A stretch of 36,008 bases of DNA from contig JAICGZ010000021.1 of NCBI GenBank assembly GCA_025922875.1, positions 1 to 36,008 on the forward strand, given 5' to 3'. Source of the DNA: Pyrinomonadaceae bacterium. Lineage in GTDB: Bacteria > Acidobacteriota > Blastocatellia > Pyrinomonadales > Pyrinomonadaceae. Position 1 is the stretch's first letter. Each line of letters opens with the position of its first letter. The translations under genes were made by a program, and so were the position numbers. The notes beneath the pieces are model-generated. The model had not been told where the DNA came from, made no database searches, and saw only the letters and a list, made by a program, of their open reading frames with translations. Positions 16,280-25,178 of the stretch are shown one piece after another.

Positions 16280-19200
16280 ATGAAAGAAGCACTCGGACTT
16301 GCCGGCCAATTCGCGCGAGCCTTCATCGACTCCAAACTTACGCCGCTGATCATCTCCGCTTCAATCCTGCTCGGAATCGGAGCAGTACTCCTTCTGCCAC
16401 GTGAAGAGGAACCTCAGATCGTCGTTCCCATGATCGATGTATTCGTGCAGATGCCAGGTGCATCAGCGAAGGAGATCGAAGAGCGCGTCACGAAGCCGAT
16501 GGAGAAACTTCTGTGGGAGGTGCCAGGCGTTGAGTATGTTTACTCCACTTCCTCTCCGGGCCGCGCGATGGCAGTCGTTCGCTTCTATGTAGGAGAGAAC
16601 GAAGAAGCGAGTATCGTTCGTCTGAATCAGAAGATGTTTGCAAATCTCGATTTGATTCCACCGGGAGCAAGTCATCCGCTGGTGAAACCTCGCTCGATCG
16701 ACGACGTTCCGATACTCGCTCTAACATTATCAAGTGACCGCTACGATCACTTCACCCTGCGTCGCGTTGCCGCGCAGCTTCACGATCAAATTAAAGAAGT
16801 CACAGACGTTTCCGAAGTAAAGATTATTGGTGGTCAACGCCGTCAAATTCGAGTGACTTTGGATGAGGCACGAATGGCGGCTTTCAATGTTGCGCCCGCC
16901 ACTATCGTGCCGATACTCGAACAGTCTAACCGCCAACTGCAATCGGGCAGTTTCGCCTCTGGCAATCGCGAGTTTCTGGTAGAGACAGAAGGGTTTTTTG
17001 AGTCTGCGGAAGACGTTGGAAATGTGGTGATTGGCGTCTCAAGCAACCGTCCGGTTTATTTACGAGATGTAAGCCAGGTTGACGATGGGCCCGAGGAACC
17101 TGCTGACTATGTCTTCTACGGCGCCGGTGAGAAAGCCGGCTCGACATCAACAACGCAGCCCGCCGTCACGCTTTCAGTTTCAAAACGGAAAGGCACGAAC
17201 GCCATTACGGTGGCCGATCACGTTTTGGAAAAAGTCGAAGTGCTCAAGGGGCAATTGATTCCAGGGGACGTGAACGTCGCAATCACGCGGAACTACGGTG
17301 AAACTGCGAGCGAGAAGTCGAACGAGCTCCTGTTACACATGATGATCGCGATCTTTTCGGTGTCGGCATTGATCTGGCTGGCGCTGGGTATCAGGGAATC
17401 AGGGATCGTCGCGACTGCGATTCCCGTAACGCTCGCCCTCACGCTCGCCGTGTTTTATTTCTACGGGTACACGCTTAATCGCATAACGCTCTTCGCGCTT
17501 ATCTTTTCAATCGGCATCCTCGTCGATGACGCAATCGTGGTCGTTGAGAACATGGCCCGGCATTACGCATTACCTGAGAATCGCGGCCGGTCACGAATTG
17601 ATATCGCGGTTGAGGCCGTTGCCGAAGTCGGCAATCCGACCATCCTGGCGACATTTGCTGTGATAGCCGCCATTCTGCCGATGGCCTTTGTTAGTGGATT
17701 GATGGGGCCTTACATGCGGCCGATCCCGGTGGGCGCGTCTGCCGCAATGGTCTTTTCGTTGCTCGTTGCTTTCATTGTTACGCCGTGGGCCAGTCTGCGA
17801 TTACTCCGAAAACATGTACAGCACAAAACCGGCAGTCGAGAGGGTTGGACCACACGGGCATACCGGCGCGTAATGGGCAAGCTGATTCATGACACTAAGT
17901 GGCGCGTTGGTTTTCTTTCACTGGTGGCCGTCCTGTTGGTCGGGTCATTCGCCTTGGTGCTTTTTAAGTTTGTTAAAGTCAAGATGCTCCCTTTCGATAA
18001 CAAGAGCGAGTTTCAGGTGATTGTCGACATGCCTGAGGGAACCACTCTGGAGCAAACTGCGGCCGCCACGCGCGAAATGGGCGAATACGTTCGCACGGTT
18101 CCTGAAGTAACTGACTATCAGATGTATGTTGGTACTGCCTCGCCCTATAACTTCAATGGCCTGGTACGTCACTACTTTCTGCGCAGTGGTCCGAATGTCG
18201 CCGACATTCAAGTGAACCTCGTTCCGAAGGACGAGCGGAAGGCACAGAGCCACGAGATAGCTAAACGGATAAGACCGGGTATTCAGGAGATTGCGGCGAA
18301 ATATCAGGCCCGCGTGAAAGTAGCCGAGGTCCCGCCTGGTCCACCAGTTTTGCAAACCCTGGTGGCTGAAGTCTATGGTCCGGATTACAAGCGACAGCTC
18401 GAAGTTGCGCGCGAGATTCGCGGCGTTTTCGATTCCACTCCGGGAGTTGTTGATGTCGATTCCTATATAGAGGACGAGCAAACCAAATTCCAATTCGTTG
18501 TTGATAAGGAGAAGGCCGCTCTAAACGGTGTTTCGGCGGAGCAAGTGGCCGCCACATTGCGGATCGCCGTCCAGGGCGCAAACGTTGGTCTGGTTCATCA
18601 GCCACAGGAGAAGGAAGACGTGCCGATCATGCTGCGGCTTCCACTCGCCGAGCGATCAAGTGTCGATAGCTTGAAACGTGTCAAAGTAATCGGACACAGC
18701 GGTAACCTGGTGCCACTTGGTGAACTGGTTCGTATTGAGCAAGGCGTTAACGAACAGAGCATCTATCACAAGAACCTCATGCCGGTCGTTTACGTCACCG
18801 CCGATGTGGCAGGCGAAGAAGAGAGTCCCGTCTATGCGATCCTTAAACTGAATGACGCGATCGATCGATTAAAGCTGCCTGAGGGTTATCAGCTCGAGCG
18901 CTACGTTGCCAGCCAGCCATTTATGACGAACAAATTAGCGATGAAATGGGATGGCGAATGGCATATCACCTACGAAGTCTTTCGCGATCTGGGTCTTGCG
19001 TTTGCCGCCGTGCTGGTCCTCATCTACATACTCGTGGTCGGCTGGTTTCGATCGTTCAAGACGCCCTTCACGATCATGGCGGCTATTCCATTCTCGCTTG
19101 TTGGCATTCTTCCGGGTCACGCGGTGATGGGTGCGTTTTTTACCGCCACTTCCATGATCGGCTTCATTGCCGGCGCCGGAATTGTTGTGCGGAATTCGAT

Positions 19201-19588
19201 AATTCTCGTTGATTTCGTCAAGCTAAGACTCGATCAGGGGATGCCGCTCGCGGATGCTGTCGTAGATGCCGGCGCAGTGCGGTTTCGTCCAATGATGTTG
19301 ACTGCGGCGGCTGTGATCGTAGGTTCGGCCGTGATCTTGTTCGATCCGATCTTTCAGGGTCTTGCAATCTCATTGATGGCCGGCGAAGTTGCCTCACTCT
19401 TTCTTTCGCGTATGACGGTACCAATTCTTTTCTACTTGACTGAACGTAAGAACCATGAAGAAGTCATAGTAGTAGAAGAAGGTGTGAGCGCCACAGCAGA
19501 AGCGACTAGTGCTGATGTCCCTGTCGCTGAAGAAAGTAATGGCGATCAGGAGACGGTGTCAGTAGTGCATCTGGTGACTCGGGATTGA
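16280..19588 (+). CDS. HAE-type RND efflux permease
   Basis: At 1102 residues this is a full-length RND pump with the usual two halves and a longer acidic C-terminal tail ([21 protein letters not shown]). The TM4 proton relay carries the paired aspartates of the hydrophobe/amphiphile subfamily, Asp416-Asp417 in [15 protein letters not shown]. It lacks the CusA Met triad context, so a metal substrate is not supported. The opening ([46 protein letters not shown]) resembles RND pumps I recall in clusters with DUF2892 and ArsR-type genes. AAGG precedes the ATG by a few bases. It is the last gene of the divergent operon; the regulator, OsmC-like and DUF2892 partners suggest a substrate connected with thiol, sulfur or peroxide stress, which is inference. 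Confidence 0.93.
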   Translation: MKEALGLAGQFARAFIDSKLTPLIISASILLGIGAVLLLPREEEPQIVVPMIDVFVQMPGASAKEIEERVTKPMEKLLWEVPGVEYVYSTSSPGRAMAVVRFYVGENEEASIVRLNQKMFANLDLIPPGASHPLVKPRSIDDVPILALTLSSDRYDHFTLRRVAAQLHDQIKEVTDVSEVKIIGGQRRQIRVTLDEARMAAFNVAPATIVPILEQSNRQLQSGSFASGNREFLVETEGFFESAEDVGNVVIGVSSNRPVYLRDVSQVDDGPEEPADYVFYGAGEKAGSTSTTQPAVTLSVSKRKGTNAITVADHVLEKVEVLKGQLIPGDVNVAITRNYGETASEKSNELLLHMMIAIFSVSALIWLALGIRESGIVATAIPVTLALTLAVFYFYGYTLNRITLFALIFSIGILVDDAIVVVENMARHYALPENRGRSRIDIAVEAVAEVGNPTILATFAVIAAILPMAFVSGLMGPYMRPIPVGASAAMVFSLLVAFIVTPWASLRLLRKHVQHKTGSREGWTTRAYRRVMGKLIHDTKWRVGFLSLVAVLLVGSFALVLFKFVKVKMLPFDNKSEFQVIVDMPEGTTLEQTAAATREMGEYVRTVPEVTDYQMYVGTASPYNFNGLVRHYFLRSGPNVADIQVNLVPKDERKAQSHEIAKRIRPGIQEIAAKYQARVKVAEVPPGPPVLQTLVAEVYGPDYKRQLEVAREIRGVFDSTPGVVDVDSYIEDEQTKFQFVVDKEKAALNGVSAEQVAATLRIAVQGANVGLVHQPQEKEDVPIMLRLPLAERSSVDSLKRVKVIGHSGNLVPLGELVRIEQGVNEQSIYHKNLMPVVYVTADVAGEEESPVYAILKLNDAIDRLKLPEGYQLERYVASQPFMTNKLAMKWDGEWHITYEVFRDLGLAFAAVLVLIYILVVGWFRSFKTPFTIMAAIPFSLVGILPGHAVMGAFFTATSMIGFIAGAGIVVRNSIILVDFVKLRLDQGMPLADAVVDAGAVRFRPMMLTAAAVIVGSAVILFDPIFQGLAISLMAGEVASLFLSRMTVPILFYLTERKNHEEVIVVEEGVSATAEATSADVPVAEESNGDQETVSVVHLVTRD

Positions 19589-19624
19589 GTGGTGAGGTCA
19601 CGGTTGTGCTCAGAGATGCTTTCA

Positions 19625-19957
19625 TCAACATAAAGTCCCCTTAACTATTTGGGCTGCAAGTGCCGCTTGAACCGCCGTCGCAGGGGAGTTAACTGGAGGA
19701 ATCTCTAAAACAACGACGTATCTCGCAGGTTGATTATCGACTGTATAGGACCACGCATACGCGCGCTGTGCCTTGGAATGACCATATATTTCAAATATGG
19801 CTACTTCACCCTGCCAGAGTTTCGGTTTGTGAAAAATCAGAAAAGATTCAGAGACGGTGACAGTTGCGATGTATTTCGATTCACAGTGGTTTAGTCGTTG
19901 AATGGCATTCCGCAGTCGCGCAACGTAGTCGTCTGGCGGTGCCGTGTCAGTTTGCAT
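19625..19957 (-). CDS. Hypothetical protein, 110 residues
   Basis: I do not recognise this protein. The ATG is preceded by AGGA at a suitable distance. It has no signal peptide and no membrane segment. The sequence (DDYVARLRNAIQRLNHCESKYIATVTVSESF... GEVAIFEIYGHSKAQRAYAWSYTVDNQPARYVVVLEIPPVNSPATAVQAALAAQIVKG) looks like a compact alpha/beta domain: one helix, a meander of strands and a C-terminal helix. The ordinary amino-acid composition and the absence of a better frame on the other strand support it as a real gene. It is convergent with the RND pump gene, 36 bases apart, with no clear terminator between. It is also divergent from the TPR/receptor unit. Confidence 0.7.
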   Translation of the reverse strand: MQTDTAPPDDYVARLRNAIQRLNHCESKYIATVTVSESFLIFHKPKLWQGEVAIFEIYGHSKAQRAYAWSYTVDNQPARYVVVLEIPPVNSPATAVQAALAAQIVKGTLC

Positions 19958-20306
19958 ATGTTAATCCTGATAATCATGCATCAATTAGAGAATTCTGGAT
20001 AATCACCTAAGTACCAGCTAACCAAACGCCGGACAAACTGTACAATCGTAGGAACACCTACGACCCACAGGTAATAACACTCATAAAAACGTTCGCTACA
20101 AGCGCGCGTGTGTGGTGAGTAGAAACACGCATATAAAATAGGTGCTCACACTCACGCTAAGCGTAATTCCGGCAAATAGAATCCTTCATCTTCAAGTTTT
20201 TGAAGCGTGATGCGCGTTACCCCTGCCTCACGCGACGTCCGAGCGTACCCAGATCAGACTCTTGATTTCCCTGGACACTTTGGTACGGACGGGTATGGAG
20301 GGAAAA
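19958..20306. other. Gene-free region ahead of the TPR/receptor 2 unit
   Basis: There is no gene here. It holds the 7-bp palindrome at 20046-20063 and a TATAAAAT (20132-20139) that could be a -10 element without a clear -35. CTTCAA-GTTT-TTGAAG (20191-20206 region) is a small hairpin nearer the start. It should contain the promoters of both flanking divergent genes. Confidence 0.5.
20046..20063. promoter_or_regulatory. Palindrome with AGGAAYACCT core upstream of the TPR/receptor 2 unit
   Basis: TCGTAGG (20046-20052), AACA, CCTACGA (20057-20063) is a perfect 7-bp inverted repeat. Its central AGGAACACCT matches AGGAATACCT in the palindrome at 7866-7881 ahead of receptor 1. It lies roughly 70-85 bases before a possible -10 element at 20132. 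Confidence 0.45.
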
Positions 20307-21302
20307 GTGAGAACAAATCTGAGACCACTTATCCTGGTTGTGTTCTCGTTTTCGCTGAGCCTTAACTGCGCGGTGGCGCAGACAGGGGTTACTGCAAGTG
20401 GAGGCGTCAACGATACTGAAGCTCTCTATCTGACAGCAAATGGCCTGTATGAGCACGGTAAGTTTGAAGACGCGATTCAAATCCTCGCGCGCATAATAAA
20501 AATTCGTCCCGGTTGGGCGTTAGCCCACAACGGACTTTGCGTGAGCTATACGAGAGCTGGACACCCGAATAAAGCAATAAGAGCCTGCAAACGTGCACTC
20601 AGTTTAGAGCCCAACCTGGTCAGCTCGCATTACAACCTGGGCGTTATTTACGACAGTACCGGCCGCGATGCTGAAGCAGTCGATGCTTTCAAACACGTGC
20701 TCGATGTTGCACCTGACCATAAGGCCGCGAGGTATAGCCTGGCAGGAGCTTACGCGGATCTGGGGTTATCACAGCCCGCTATTCAGGAGTACCAGCGCGT
20801 CGTTCGTAAAGATCCAAATTTCCGCGATGCCTATTTCGGCTTGGCAGCACTCTACTACAAATCAGGTAACTACGAAGAAGCAGCGGAGACGCTGCAGCAT
20901 ATCATCCGGCTGACGCCCGGTGACATTGAGACTCGGACCAACCTGGGCGTTGCGTACATCGCTCAGCGAAAGCTTCGTGAGGCTGTGCATGCTTTGACCG
21001 AGGCTATTCGTCTCGATCCTTCCGCAGCAGCGGCCTACCACTACCTGGGCTATGCTTATCTCAGCCTCGGCAAAAAGCAGCGAGCCCTCCAGGCCTTTCA
21101 ATCCGCCGTCAAACTGCGATCGACGCACGCCGAGTCACGCTATTTTCTGGGCTTAGTTTCCCTGGCCCTCGGCAAACGCGATGACGCAATTGCGCAATAT
21201 CGGGAACTGGAGCAACTCGGTTCGTCGATGGCTAAACAGCTTTACCAGGTTATCTACCAGGATAAAGTCATCACTGTAGAACAGGCGAAAGGTTTACCTT
21301 AA
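20307..21302 (+). CDS. Exported TPR-repeat protein, eight repeats
   Basis: A GTG at 20307 with GGAGGG at 20297-20302 gives the neatest start (331 residues); an upstream ATG at 20295 has no good ribosome site. A signal peptide (to ...SLNCAVAQ) is followed by eight consecutive 34-residue tetratricopeptide repeats. Their boundaries end in Pro-Gly/Asn/Asp/Ser or similar (IRPG, LEPN, VAPD, KDPN, LTPG, LDPS and two degenerate ones). The solenoid fills nearly the whole mature protein, so it should be a periplasmic or outer-membrane-associated interaction scaffold. It lies 38 bases upstream of a large Oar-like receptor and is probably co-transcribed with it. Partner or regulator of that receptor is the natural guess. 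Confidence 0.9.
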   Translation: MRTNLRPLILVVFSFSLSLNCAVAQTGVTASGGVNDTEALYLTANGLYEHGKFEDAIQILARIIKIRPGWALAHNGLCVSYTRAGHPNKAIRACKRALSLEPNLVSSHYNLGVIYDSTGRDAEAVDAFKHVLDVAPDHKAARYSLAGAYADLGLSQPAIQEYQRVVRKDPNFRDAYFGLAALYYKSGNYEEAAETLQHIIRLTPGDIETRTNLGVAYIAQRKLREAVHALTEAIRLDPSAAAAYHYLGYAYLSLGKKQRALQAFQSAVKLRSTHAESRYFLGLVSLALGKRDDAIAQYRELEQLGSSMAKQLYQVIYQDKVITVEQAKGLP

Positions 21303-21340
21303 CTGGGTTTCATTTTAGACATTCAAAAGAAGGTGGTCTC

Positions 21341-24300
21341 ATGTACAACTGTTTACGTTATTTACTGGCATTATTGCTTGTAGCGTCCGCGACCATATCC
21401 CTGAAAGCACAATCCTCGGTTGATGGTGCTATCAAAGGTATCGTCGCTAATGCGAACAAAGAGGTCATAGCAAATGCGGATGTTGTCGTCCGTAACACAC
21501 AAACCAATAAGGAGGTCATCGGCCGCACCGATGATAGTGGCGGCTTCCGTATCGTTCAACTCGAGCCAGGAACTTATTCGGTTGCTGTGAATTCACCAGG
21601 ATTTGCGCCGTTCAACTCAAATCAAGTCGTGGTTGAGGTCGGCCGGGTCACAACGCTGGATATAGTGCTGAATGTTGGTCCCGTGCAAGGTTCTGTCGAC
21701 GTGGCGGCGGAAGCACCCGTCATCAATACAACGCAGCAGAATTTTTCAGAGAACATCAATCAGGTGACGATTGACAACGTCCCAACCAATGGACGGCGTT
21801 GGTCCAATCTCGTGATGTTAACTCCCGGCACCTCTCCTGACGGTAATTTTGGATTGGTTAGTTTCCGTGGAATCTCCGGCTTGTTAAATAACAATACCGT
21901 CGATGGCGGAGATAATAATCAAGCCTTTTTCTCCGAAGAGCGCGGCCGCACTCGGATTCCATATGCAATCAGCCAATCCTCAATTCGCGAGTTTCAGGTT
22001 AATACGTCGAATTATTCGGCTGAATACGGACGTTCAGCAGGAGGTGTCGTCAACGCCGTGACGAAAAGTGGCACCAATGATTTTCACGGCGATCTTTTCT
22101 ATTACATTCGCGATAACAAACTCGGCGCACGAAATCCACAGAGCTTTCAAACGGTGCTGTTGCCAGGCGGGACGACCGACATCGTGGCCTTGAAACCTGA
22201 AGATCGGCGCCAACAGTTTGGCGGGTCAATTGGCGGGCCTATTGTACGTGACCGGCTCTTTTTCTTTTTCACGTATGATAATTCGCGACGCAACTTTCCG
22301 GGGCTGGCTGCATTCTTTAATCCCAATTACCTTTCCACCGTCGATCGTACGACTTTAAACAGCCGCGGATTGAGCGACACTCAAATCAATGCGAGTTTGA
22401 GTTTCCTCAACAGCTTGACTGGCATCGTTCCGCGTCGACAGGACCAGTACATCATCCTTCCGAAGATAGACTGGCAGATCAATGACTCCCACACCTTTGT
22501 TTTCACCTACAACCGCCTGCGTGCAGATTCTCCCGCCGGAGTACAAACTCCTGCGATTGTTACACGCGGTATTGCCAGTTTTGGTGACGATATCGTGAAT
22601 CTCGATTTCACGAATCTTCGCTTAACTTCGATCCTTTCACCGACGGTTCTCAACGAGGCCCGTTTTCAATATGGCCGCGACAATGAATCGCAAGTTCCGC
22701 AAAGCCCGGCTCCGGGCGAACCAACGACCGCACCTGGTGGTCGTTCACCGTCGGTTAGTTTGACGGGTGGCGTCACTTTCGGCACACCAAACTTTCTTCC
22801 ACGAGCTTCTTTTCCGGACGAAACCAGATACCAGTTCGCGGATACGATGACGATTACCGGTGGAAATCACACGTTCAAGTTTGGCTTTGACATCAATCAT
22901 GTCAACGATGTGCTTGATAATCTGTTTGATGTGAACGGCGCTTACAGCTACAACAACATTAACGACTTCATCATTGACGATGTGAATCGTCGCTCGCCAA
23001 TCCCAAATGTAGGTTGTGTTCGCAGCACGAGAACGGCCGGCAAGTGCTATACAAGCAATTTTAGCCAGGCCTTTGGACCATCACGTTTTGAGTTTTCAAC
23101 AACCGACTACAACTTTTTCGTCCAAGACGACCTTCGCGTTTCCAACCGGTTGACGCTCAACCTCGGCTTGCGTTACGAGTACCAGCAATTGCCTGAGCCC
23201 CAGATTCCGAATCCGTTATATCCGGCGACGGCTCGGTTCCCAGCCGACAAGAACAATCTCGGTCCGCGATTGGGTTTCGCCTATGACGTTACCGGCGACG
23301 GAAAAACGTCGGTTCGCGGTGGGTACGGAATCTACTTCGGTCGCATTATCAACTCGACCATATCAAACGCCATTACCAACACCGGAACCAGCGCGGGGCA
23401 AACTCGTGTATTCGTGAGCCAGACGGCGACGAATGCTCCGGTATTTCCCAATGTGCTCCAGTCGGCCGCGGCAGCGGGTACACCTAGCATCATCGTGTTC
23501 GCAGAGAACATGGCGAATCCTGAAATTCATCAAGCTGATCTGATCGTCGAACGCCAGATCGCGAGGAACACGGTCGTATCGGCGTCTTATCTGATGAGTC
23601 TTGGGCGCAAGCTGCCAACATTCGTAGACGTCAATCTGCCGTTTCCAACACAAACAAGGACGTTTACTGTAGTGGGTGGGGATCTCGATGGACGTCAGTT
23701 CACGATTCCGAGATTTTCGGGCCGAATTGATCCGCGTTTCGGATCGATAACTGAGATCAGAAGTTCAATCAAATCTGAATACCATGCGCTTGTACTGCAA
23801 GCTAATCGCCGCTTAACAAGTGGCTTTCAGTTTCAAACAAGCTACACGCTATCGCGCGCAACTGATACCAATCAGATCTCGCAAACCTTCACGACGACAA
23901 ATGTACCAGCCAACCCTTATGATTTGACTTCCGAGTCAGGGTACTCAAATTTTGATCGGCGTCATAAGTTTGCGGTAAATGCTGTCTGGAGTCCCAGCCT
24001 GGCTTCCGACAGGAGTGCTTTTACCAGGGCGATATTTGGTGGGTGGACACTGGCGCCGGCGGTTACGATCTTTTCCGGATTGCCGTTCACCGCAGAAGCT
24101 GACAACAATTTGACTGGGTCCAGCGGCGGCGGGGCTCGGGTGCCATTCATTACGCGAAACAGTTTCCGTGCTCCTGCACAAGCGACTGTCGATTTCCGGC
24201 TTTCGCGGCGCTTCCGTTTCAGTGAGAGTGTCAATCTCGAAGTCCTGGGAGAAGCCTTCAATCTGTTCAACAGAGTGAATGTGACGAGCGTCAACGACCA

Positions 24301-24445
24301 GCTATACTCACTCGACTCGAGTAACCCGAACAATCTCAGATTGATTGCTGAGCCGGACTTTGGCTTACCCGGAAGCACTGGTCTGAATAACTCGTTCTTC
24401 TTCCGCGAGCGGCAGATCCAGCTTGCGGTCAGGTTCCATTTCTGA
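21341..24445 (+). CDS. Oar-like TonB-dependent outer-membrane receptor 2
   Basis: AGAAGGTGG precedes the ATG. The 1034-residue product has a signal peptide (MYNCLRYLLALLLVASATISLKAQ), a carboxypeptidase-regulatory-like domain at about 28-115 ('DGAIKGIVANANKEVIANADVVVRNTQTN... PGTYSVAVNSPGFAPF') and a plug with 'VPTNGRRWSNLVMLTPG' and 'FRGISGLLNNNTVDGGDNNQAFFSEERGR'. A long barrel follows, ending in the outer-membrane signature QLAVRFHF. It is the same family as the receptor at 8042-11671 but clearly divergent in the plug and barrel, so they are unlikely to be recent duplicates. A predicted outer loop carries a Cys pair (VGCVRSTRTAGKCYT). It follows the TPR gene closely, and the pair resembles a receptor unit with its own periplasmic partner. 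The ligand is unknown. Confidence 0.92.
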   Translation: MYNCLRYLLALLLVASATISLKAQSSVDGAIKGIVANANKEVIANADVVVRNTQTNKEVIGRTDDSGGFRIVQLEPGTYSVAVNSPGFAPFNSNQVVVEVGRVTTLDIVLNVGPVQGSVDVAAEAPVINTTQQNFSENINQVTIDNVPTNGRRWSNLVMLTPGTSPDGNFGLVSFRGISGLLNNNTVDGGDNNQAFFSEERGRTRIPYAISQSSIREFQVNTSNYSAEYGRSAGGVVNAVTKSGTNDFHGDLFYYIRDNKLGARNPQSFQTVLLPGGTTDIVALKPEDRRQQFGGSIGGPIVRDRLFFFFTYDNSRRNFPGLAAFFNPNYLSTVDRTTLNSRGLSDTQINASLSFLNSLTGIVPRRQDQYIILPKIDWQINDSHTFVFTYNRLRADSPAGVQTPAIVTRGIASFGDDIVNLDFTNLRLTSILSPTVLNEARFQYGRDNESQVPQSPAPGEPTTAPGGRSPSVSLTGGVTFGTPNFLPRASFPDETRYQFADTMTITGGNHTFKFGFDINHVNDVLDNLFDVNGAYSYNNINDFIIDDVNRRSPIPNVGCVRSTRTAGKCYTSNFSQAFGPSRFEFSTTDYNFFVQDDLRVSNRLTLNLGLRYEYQQLPEPQIPNPLYPATARFPADKNNLGPRLGFAYDVTGDGKTSVRGGYGIYFGRIINSTISNAITNTGTSAGQTRVFVSQTATNAPVFPNVLQSAAAAGTPSIIVFAENMANPEIHQADLIVERQIARNTVVSASYLMSLGRKLPTFVDVNLPFPTQTRTFTVVGGDLDGRQFTIPRFSGRIDPRFGSITEIRSSIKSEYHALVLQANRRLTSGFQFQTSYTLSRATDTNQISQTFTTTNVPANPYDLTSESGYSNFDRRHKFAVNAVWSPSLASDRSAFTRAIFGGWTLAPAVTIFSGLPFTAEADNNLTGSSGGGARVPFITRNSFRAPAQATVDFRLSRRFRFSESVNLEVLGEAFNLFNRVNVTSVNDQLYSLDSSNPNNLRLIAEPDFGLPGSTGLNNSFFFRERQIQLAVRFHF

Positions 24446-24476
24446 CGGATCGAGTTTGAGTATTACGCCCCACTAC

Positions 24477-24582
24477 TTAAAAGTCACCGGTGATTGAGCC
24501 TTGTGCCGCAATCAGCGCAATTGTAGGGGCGGCCCTCCGTGGCCGCCCCTACAGTTGCAGCCCTTGAAGTTCTGACTTTTAA
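24477..24582. repeat. Palindromic intergenic element, family 2 copy A (106 bp)
   Basis: The ends TTAAAAGTCA (24477-24486) and TGACTTTTAA (24573-24582) are perfect 10-bp inverted repeats. The centre is a strong hairpin: GTAGGGGCGGCC (24523-24534), loop CTCCGT, GGCCGCCCCTAC (24541-24552). Almost the whole unit recurs in reverse orientation at 31887-32040. It lies exactly between the 3' ends of the convergent receptor 2 and winged-helix genes, where the hairpin could act as a bidirectional terminator. No flanking direct repeat was seen. Confidence 0.75.
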
Positions 24583-24597
24583 GGCAAAAGTCACGCG

Positions 24598-24993
24598 TTA
24601 ATCATTCCGCCTGATTATCTTGAATGCTTCAGCGAAGAGACGGGGCCGGTCGGAATCATTGGCCAGAATTAGACTCAATATTGGAACGCGTTGCTTGGAA
24701 TATGCTGAGGCTAGCTGCTCCACCATGGATCGGAGTGTTGCATTGACTGGATGGTACTTGTATTGGGATTTGTCAGTTGAGTGAATAGCAAGTCCAATCG
24801 TTTCGAGTGCCGTCAACTGGTGCTGCATGGCTTCGGTCTCAAAACCCAGCTCATTTGCGATTTCAGTCGCATTAAAAGATCTGGATTGCTGATCATGCAA
24901 GAGAAGAAGAACTTCCAATCGAAGAACTGTTCGGATCTTATATTTGATAAATCTCCTGAGCTCTTCAGAAATATGATTTTTCGACGTCGCCAT
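24598..24993 (-). CDS. Winged-helix DNA-binding protein of unknown role
   Basis: The 131-residue protein has a compact helix-turn-helix layout: 'VLRLEVLLLLHDQQSRSFNATEIANELGFETEAMQHQLTALETIGLAIHSTDKSQYKYHPVN', that is, helix 1, 'ATEIANELGFETEAMQHQLTALE' as the HTH, and a short wing around DKSQYKYHP. A C-terminal helix (TLRSMVEQLASAYSKQRVPILSLILAN) may dimerise. It has no ligand domain. I recall families of this size and shape annotated only as winged-helix or hypothetical proteins. The ribosome binding site is weak. It is divergent from the fasciclin gene at 25179 with 185 bases between, so it may regulate that gene; a CRP-like inverted repeat lies there. Confidence is good for DNA binding, low for the target. 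Confidence 0.8.
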   Translation of the reverse strand: MATSKNHISEELRRFIKYKIRTVLRLEVLLLLHDQQSRSFNATEIANELGFETEAMQHQLTALETIGLAIHSTDKSQYKYHPVNATLRSMVEQLASAYSKQRVPILSLILANDSDRPRLFAEAFKIIRRND

Positions 24994-25062
24994 GTTTTAT
25001 CGGTGAGACTCCTAAAGGCGGATCCCGCACGTTCAAGAATAACTTTATTCCGTGCCTTCTGT

Positions 25063-25078
25063 TGTGAGTGAAATCACC
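25063..25078. promoter_or_regulatory. CRP/FNR-like inverted repeat upstream of fasciclin gene 1
   Basis: TGTGA (25063-25067), six bases, TCACC (25074-25078) matches nine of ten positions of the half-sites TGTGA-N6-TCACA bound by CRP-type regulators. It lies about 100 bases before the TTG start at 25179 and 70 bases before the divergent winged-helix gene. No CRP-type gene is in the window. Confidence 0.35.
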
Positions 25079-25164
25079 TAGAAACGCTAAGTGCAAATGC
25101 TGTCGAACACATTGCGCTATTCGGGTAGCCTTGGAAGGTTGTAGTCACGCGGTCCACGCTTTCC

Positions 25165-25172
25165 GGAGGAGG
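25165..25172 (+). promoter_or_regulatory. Ribosome binding site that fixes the TTG start of fasciclin gene 1
   Basis: GGAGGAGG lies six bases ahead of a TTG (25179-25181) in frame with the fasciclin domain. The start it gives aligns with the ATG start of the second fasciclin protein in this window, whereas the longer frame from GTG 25068 adds a Cys-rich non-homologous stretch. Confidence 0.75.
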
Positions 25173-25178
25173 TCGCTG

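Noticed and set aside
17945-18493. 182-residue minus-strand open frame inside the RND pump gene
   Set aside because: Antisense shadow of conserved pump sequence; no start signal and no recognisable domain.
24477-24582. TTAA target-site duplication (piggyBac-like) at copy A of family 2
   Set aside because: Copy B has TCAA and TTGA at the same positions, which is not a direct repeat, so the TTAA in copy A is part of the inverted repeat.
25068-25178. Cys-rich N-terminal extension of fasciclin protein 1 from GTG 25068
   Set aside because: It overlaps the CRP-like palindrome, lacks a ribosome site and has no counterpart in the paralog; the TTG at 25179 with GGAGGAGG is better.
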